The translations under genes were made by a program, and so were the position numbers. Positions 6,652-10,111 of a stretch of DNA of 10,111 bases are shown in pieces (the first letter of the stretch is position 1; every line of letters begins with the position of its first letter). Origin of the DNA: DATBWZ01 sp036514535 (GTDB taxonomy: Bacteria > JAMCPX01 > DATBWZ01); NCBI GenBank assembly GCA_036514535.1, contig DATBWZ010000017.1, positions 1 through 10,111 of the forward strand, given 5' to 3'. The notes beneath the pieces are model-generated. The model saw only the letters and a list, made by a program, of their open reading frames with translations, searched no databases and had not been told where the DNA came from.

Positions 6652-6975
6652 ATGGAAAAATATGTAATAGTAAAACATGGTGGAAAACAGTACAGGGTCG
6701 CCGAAGGTGATGTAGTCTATCTTGAAAAGGTGGATGCAAACTCCGGCGATGTTGTGACTATCAATGATGTCCTTTTCTACAAGGATAAGGAAAAACTTCT
6801 TATAGGGCGGCCGGTTCTGACGGATGCGGCGGTTACCTGCGAGGTGATAGGAAATGTGCGGGGAAAGAAGGTCATCGCTTTCAAGAAGAAAAGACGGAAA
6901 AATTATAAGAAAACAATCGGACACAGGCAGAATTATACAGAAGTTAAGATAAAAGAAATAAAAGTAGGAGCCTGA
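6652..6975 (+). CDS. rplU: 50S ribosomal protein L21
   Basis: L21 is a large-subunit protein that binds 23S rRNA. The 107-residue product has the usual length and pattern: MEKYVIVKHGGKQYRVAEGD at the N terminus, a central beta barrel with LIGRPVL, a very basic stretch with FKKKRRKNYKKTIGHRQNYT (about residues 76-95), and the terminal V-KI-EI strand. It is the first gene after the operon promoter, with rpmA 3 bases downstream. Nothing is unusual. Confidence 0.98.
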   Translation: MEKYVIVKHGGKQYRVAEGDVVYLEKVDANSGDVVTINDVLFYKDKEKLLIGRPVLTDAAVTCEVIGNVRGKKVIAFKKKRRKNYKKTIGHRQNYTEVKIKEIKVGA

Positions 6976-6978
6976 GCC

Positions 6979-7236
6979 ATGGCGCATAAAAAGGGACAGG
7001 GAAGTTCAAGAAACGGTAGAGATAGCAACGGACAGAGGCGCGGGGTTAAGGTTTACGGTGGGGAGTTTGTCCGCGCCGGTAATATAATTGTTAAACAATT
7101 GGGGACGCGGATCCTTCCAGGGCAGAATGTGGGAGTAGGAAGGGATTGGACCATCTATTCTAAGATAGATGGAATTGTGACGTATCAGAAGTCTGGAGAA
7201 AAATCCAGGGTCAGCGTAGTTCCAAAAGGGCAGTAA
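6979..7236 (+). CDS. rpmA: 50S ribosomal protein L27
   Basis: L27 reaches the peptidyl-transferase centre of the ribosome with its N-terminal tail. The 85-residue protein starts MAHKKGQGSSRNGRDSNGQR, then GVKVYGGEFVRAGNIIVKQLG, with the rest of the barrel intact. It has no cleavable N-terminal leader of the kind seen in Firmicutes, so the tail is ready after Met removal. AGGAG at 6966-6970 is a good ribosome site 8 bases from the ATG. It directly follows rplU. Confidence 0.98.
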   Translation: MAHKKGQGSSRNGRDSNGQRRGVKVYGGEFVRAGNIIVKQLGTRILPGQNVGVGRDWTIYSKIDGIVTYQKSGEKSRVSVVPKGQ

Positions 7237-7267
7237 ACATTAGCAGCACAGTTTAATAAATTATAAC

Positions 7268-7393
7268 ATGGTAAATCGCCGTGCTTTTCTGCTCAACAGA
7301 TTTCATGTATTTGCAGGTGACCAGCGCGGTATTTTGTATAGAGTTGCGCTCAGCGGGAGCGCTATTGCTGAAAAGGCGCGCTATTTCTTATGA
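7268..7393 (+). CDS. Possible 41-aa leader ORF overlapping obgE
   Basis: ATG 7268 opens a 41-codon frame that ends with TGA at 7391-7393, overlapping the obgE ATG (7390) as ATGA. The product is basic (MVNRRAFLLNRFHVFAG... ending KARYFL) and resembles no family I know. No Shine-Dalgarno precedes it, so it is weak as a gene. Two points keep it open: it fills most of the 153-base gap between rpmA and obgE, and obgE lacks a well-placed ribosome site of its own (nearest AAGG is 13 bases away). An open frame of this size is not rare by chance. Confidence 0.25.
   Translation: MVNRRAFLLNRFHVFAGDQRGILYRVALSGSAIAEKARYFL
7323..7382 (+). promoter_or_regulatory. Nested stem in the obgE leader
   Basis: AGCGCG (7323-7328) pairs with CGCGCT (7377-7382), enclosing a perfect hairpin GCGCTC/GAGCGC (7346-7351 with 7357-7362, loop AGCGG). 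The outer stem closes 7 bases before the obgE ATG and holds the AAGG at 7373-7376 inside it. No T-run follows, so it is not a terminator. It could limit obgE translation until ribosomes open it; this is inference from pairing by eye. Confidence 0.35.
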
Positions 7394-8400
7394 AGTTCAT
7401 TGATGAAGCCAAAATTTATCTTAAGGCCGGAGACGGTGGAAACGGCTGTATCAGTTTCCGCAGGGAGAAATATGTTCCGAGGGGGGGCCCGGATGGCGGG
7501 AATGGCGGGAATGGCGGCAATATAATCTTAAAAGCAGATGATTCCCTTAATACGCTAATTGATTTTAAATACAAGAGACATTACCGTGCAAAAAATGGCG
7601 AACATGGCAGGGGTAAGGATCAGTACGGCAAAAACGGTCCGGATCTCGTAATAAAGGTCCCATGCGGCACAATAGTTAAGAATGCGGATACAGGGAATGT
7701 AATTGTGGATTTGGAAAAAAACGGAACAGTGTTTGTTATAGCCAAGAGCGGGAAGGGCGGCAGGGGAAATACGTCATTTACCACTTCTGTCCGCAGGGCG
7801 CCGCGTATTGCGGAAAAGGGACAAGAGGGCGATGAACTCTGGATAAAGTTAGAATTGCACCTGATTGCCGATGTCGGGATTATGGGAATGCCCAATGTTG
7901 GCAAATCAACCCTCATTTCTAAGATATCCGCAGCAAAGCCAAAGGTCGCAGACTATCCGTTCACAACCCTTGCTCCGAATCTCGGGGTTGTCAAGTTCGG
8001 AGACTTTGCTTCTTTTGTAATGGCAGATATGCCTGGTCTGATAGAGGGAGCGCATGATGGGACGGGTCTTGGTATTACTTTCCTCAAGCACATTGAAAGG
8101 GCCAGGGTTCTTCTCCACCTTGTAACGCTTCAGGATGAAGATGCCGACGCTGTTGAGAATTATAATCTTCTCAGAAAGGAGATGCAGATGTATAAAGATA
8201 CTCTCCTTGGCAAGACAGAGATTGTGGCGCTGAACAAGATTGATCAGCCGTGGATAAGAGAAAAGTTTCCGGGAATTAAAGAAAATTTTGAGAAAATTGG
8301 AATAAAGGTGTATCCTATTTCTGCTGTAAACGGTGAAGGGGTTGACAAATTGATTCATGCAATAGTTAATGTGCTTGGTGAAACGGAGGCGAGACGATAG
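7390..8400 (+). CDS. obgE: Obg family GTPase (ObgE/CgtA)
   Basis: Obg is a GTPase that binds the 50S subunit during late ribosome assembly and links it to growth and stress signals. The 336-residue protein has the glycine-rich Obg fold first (residues 1-158: MKFIDEAKIYLKAGDGGNGC, then RREKYVPRGGPDGGNGGNGGN and GGRGN near 123-127). The GTPase domain follows: P-loop GMPNVGKS at 166-173, switch II DMPG at 213-216, NKID at 282-285 and SA at 311-312. It ends soon after the G domain, so the variable acidic C-terminal extension of some members is absent. It lies in its usual place after rplU-rpmA, and its stop overlaps the proB start by one base. Confidence 0.98.
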   Translation: MKFIDEAKIYLKAGDGGNGCISFRREKYVPRGGPDGGNGGNGGNIILKADDSLNTLIDFKYKRHYRAKNGEHGRGKDQYGKNGPDLVIKVPCGTIVKNADTGNVIVDLEKNGTVFVIAKSGKGGRGNTSFTTSVRRAPRIAEKGQEGDELWIKLELHLIADVGIMGMPNVGKSTLISKISAAKPKVADYPFTTLAPNLGVVKFGDFASFVMADMPGLIEGAHDGTGLGITFLKHIERARVLLHLVTLQDEDADAVENYNLLRKEMQMYKDTLLGKTEIVALNKIDQPWIREKFPGIKENFEKIGIKVYPISAVNGEGVDKLIHAIVNVLGETEARR

Positions 8401-9542
8401 TGCGCCGCAGGGAAGAACTTATTCGTAAAACAAAGAATATTGTTATAAAGATTGGGTCGTCGGTTCTTGTGGATTCAGCCCGGGCGCTTAATCCCAAGAT
8501 ATTTTCCCGTCTTGCCGGGGAGATTGCTGATTTGTTAAAATCAGGCCGCAGGATGACTATTGTGTCGTCTGGTGCGGTTGCCGGAGGAATAGAAAAGCTT
8601 AGCCTGAGGAAATATCCCGCTGCAATAGATGAGAAACAGGCCGCTGCAGCGATCGGACAGAATTATCTTATGAACCTCTATGAACAGGCTTTTGCAAAAT
8701 ACGGAATAAAAATTGCGCAGATATTGCTTACCCATGATGATTTTACTAACCGGGAAAGGTATGTAAATGCTAAGAATACCCTCAATAAACTCTTTGAAAT
8801 GGGAGTGGTACCTGTGGTTAATGAAAATGATACTGTGGCAACAGATGAGATAAGGATTGGAGATAACGACAATCTTTCTGCTCAGATTGTGGGACTTGTA
8901 AACGCGGATCTTCTCTGCATTCTTAGCGACATAGAGGGGCTTTACGATAAGGACCCTAAAAAATTCAATGATGCAAAGTTTGTTCCTCTTGTGGATACGA
9001 TTACAGAACGATGGCTGCAGGCGGCGGGAAAGGCAGGAAATGTTGTCAGTGTGGGCGGAATGAGAACAAAGATAGAGGCCGCCCTTTCAGCTTGTTCCAT
9101 GGGCGCCGCGGTAATTATAACAGACGGAAGGAAACAAGAATCTATCACGAAAATATTCAATGGCGAACCTATTGGCACACTCTTTCTCCCGAAGTTCGGC
9201 AGGCTTACAGCGAGGAAATTCTGGATTGCTTTTACCCTCAGGCCATCTGGCGCTGTGGTTATTGATGAGGGGGCAAGAAAGGCCATTGTAGAACAGCAAA
9301 AAAGCCTTCTTCCGGGAGGAGTCAGGGCTGTTACTGGCAGTTTTGACAGGGGTGGCGCTGTCAGGATTTTATCCGAAAAGGGCGCCGAGATCGGCAGGGG
9401 TTTAACAAAATATTCATCCGGTGAAGTAGCCAAACTTGCCGGGGTGAAGACAACAGAGATTAACGATAAAATAGGCTTCAAGATTTCCGATGAGGTTATA
9501 CACAGAGATGATATGGTCATATTGGAGGAAAGGGTACGATGA
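8400..9542 (+). CDS. proB: Glutamate 5-kinase with PUA domain
   Basis: First enzyme of proline synthesis: ATP-dependent phosphorylation of glutamate to glutamyl 5-phosphate, in the cytosol. The start is GTG 8400, sharing its G with the obgE TAG, with GGAGG at 8385-8389. The 380 residues hold an amino-acid-kinase domain (about 10-255): KIGSS with Lys17, VSSGAVAGG near 55-63, VVNENDT near 139-145, IGDNDNLSAQ near 153-162, SDIEGLYDKDP at 176-186 and VGGMRTKIEAA near 218-228, where the usual Thr-Gly-Gly-Met has Val in place of Thr. A C-terminal PUA domain (about 268-370; FGRLTARKFWIA, LPGGVRAVTG) gives the full bacterial architecture. The family is commonly feedback-inhibited by proline. It is followed by proA with an ATGA overlap. 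Confidence 0.97.
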   Translation: MRRREELIRKTKNIVIKIGSSVLVDSARALNPKIFSRLAGEIADLLKSGRRMTIVSSGAVAGGIEKLSLRKYPAAIDEKQAAAAIGQNYLMNLYEQAFAKYGIKIAQILLTHDDFTNRERYVNAKNTLNKLFEMGVVPVVNENDTVATDEIRIGDNDNLSAQIVGLVNADLLCILSDIEGLYDKDPKKFNDAKFVPLVDTITERWLQAAGKAGNVVSVGGMRTKIEAALSACSMGAAVIITDGRKQESITKIFNGEPIGTLFLPKFGRLTARKFWIAFTLRPSGAVVIDEGARKAIVEQQKSLLPGGVRAVTGSFDRGGAVRILSEKGAEIGRGLTKYSSGEVAKLAGVKTTEINDKIGFKISDEVIHRDDMVILEERVR

Positions 9543-10111
9543 TTTCAGAGAAGATCCTGAAAATTTCTCAGGAAGCGCGTAATGCGTCAAGGGTCCTCGC
9601 AAAGGCGACATCTTCTATGAAAAATAATGCGTTAAAAAGGATGGCTGAAAGAATAATCAGGAATACGGACAGAATTATTTCTGCGAACAAAACAGATTTG
9701 GAGGAAGCAAAGAATAAAGGATTAAAGCCATCTCTGATAGACAGATTGACGCTTACGCCTGAGCGACTGCAGATTGCAGCAGCGGGGATCATGGAAATAA
9801 TATCTCTGCCGGATCCGGTTGGCGCGATTACGAAGATGTGGCGCAGACCCAACGGGCTCGTTGTTGGCAGGATGCGCATCCCCATTGGAGTTATTTTGAT
9901 TATCTATGAAGCGAGACCGAATGTGACTTTGGATGCTGCAGGATTATGTGTTAAGTCCGGGAATGCGGTTATACTCAGAGGCGGGACAGAGGCGTTGAAT
10001 AGCAACAGGGCTATTGCAGGGGAATTGAAAAAGGCATGTGCGGAGTCTGATATTCCTGCGGATGCTGTCCAGATTGTTCCCATAAGGGAAAGAGAGGCAG
10101 TGCTGGAATTG
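9539..10111 (+). CDS. proA: Glutamate-5-semialdehyde dehydrogenase (gamma-glutamyl phosphate reductase), 5' part
   Basis: Second enzyme of proline synthesis: NADPH-dependent reduction of glutamyl 5-phosphate to glutamate 5-semialdehyde; the unstable intermediate is passed from ProB. ATG 9539 overlaps the proB TGA (9540-9542), and GGAGG at 9524-9528 precedes it. The 191 visible codons show the N-terminal aldehyde-dehydrogenase-like fold: ARNASRVLAKATSSMKNNAL, NKTDLEEAKNKGL, LIDRLTLTPERL, the strongly conserved RMRIPIGVILIIYEARPNVT, and KSGNAVILRGGTEALNSN. The frame runs off the window end, before the catalytic Cys region, so integrity of the rest cannot be judged. Confidence 0.97.
   Translation, partial: MISEKILKISQEARNASRVLAKATSSMKNNALKRMAERIIRNTDRIISANKTDLEEAKNKGLKPSLIDRLTLTPERLQIAAAGIMEIISLPDPVGAITKMWRRPNGLVVGRMRIPIGVILIIYEARPNVTLDAAGLCVKSGNAVILRGGTEALNSNRAIAGELKKACAESDIPADAVQIVPIREREAVLEL

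Noticed and set aside
7346..7362. GCGCTC/GAGCGC hairpin as a rho-independent terminator after rpmA.
   Set aside because: No T-run follows the stem, and it is more than 100 bases after the rpmA stop and directly before obgE.
7491..7519. Tandem GGGAATGGC-like 9-base repeats in obgE.
   Set aside because: They encode the glycine-rich loop expected in the Obg domain; repeats follow from the Gly-Gly-Asn codons.
8942..9520. A 192-codon minus-strand open frame opposite proB.
   Set aside because: It is fully antisense to an intact, well conserved kinase-PUA gene; its Ser/Pro/Leu-rich composition is typical of a reverse-frame shadow.

Overview
This is a roughly 45% GC stretch of a diderm (Gram-negative-type) bacterial chromosome. 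The evidence is a type II secretion pseudopilin (GspK), a large lipoprotein with a surface-lipase fold, and the conserved housekeeping block rplU-rpmA-obgE-proB-proA. That gene order is common in Deltaproteobacteria-like and Nitrospirota-like lineages and related candidate phyla. The window does not allow a finer placement.

Layout: (1) bases 2-709, + strand, the 3' part of gspK, last gene of its strand run. (2) Bases 746-2400, - strand, a LeuT-type sodium:amino-acid symporter followed, with an ATGA overlap, by a 32-residue single-membrane-span protein that fits the MetS-type small subunit of such transporters. (3) Bases 2387-3343, a decayed zone: a 5'-truncated, frameshifted remnant of a secreted Ig/FnIII-like protein (- strand), a possible toxin-tail remnant joined to an intact DUF2283 gene (+ strand), and a REP/MITE-like inverted-repeat element with no transposase. 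(4) Bases 3352-6525, - strand, a 1057-residue lipoprotein with an alpha/beta-hydrolase (lipase/esterase) domain and calcium-loop-like inserts. (5) Bases 6600-10111, + strand, rplU, rpmA, a structured spacer holding a possible 41-codon ORF, obgE, proB and proA (cut by the window end).

The + strand block is one probable operon. Ribosomal proteins L21 and L27 and the ribosome-assembly GTPase Obg are followed by the first two enzymes of proline synthesis; obgE/proB and proB/proA overlap by 1 and 4 bases. A divergent 126-base intergenic region carries a promoter for each direction.

The most useful points not visible from a routine gene call are these: the tiny transporter subunit at 746-844; the frameshifted remnant whose tail runs into the transporter's start; two genes (transporter and lipase) whose best promoter abuts the start codon, suggesting leaderless mRNAs; and the nested stem plus short overlapping ORF in front of obgE. 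I found no CRISPR array, tRNA, rRNA, intact insertion sequence or defence system.
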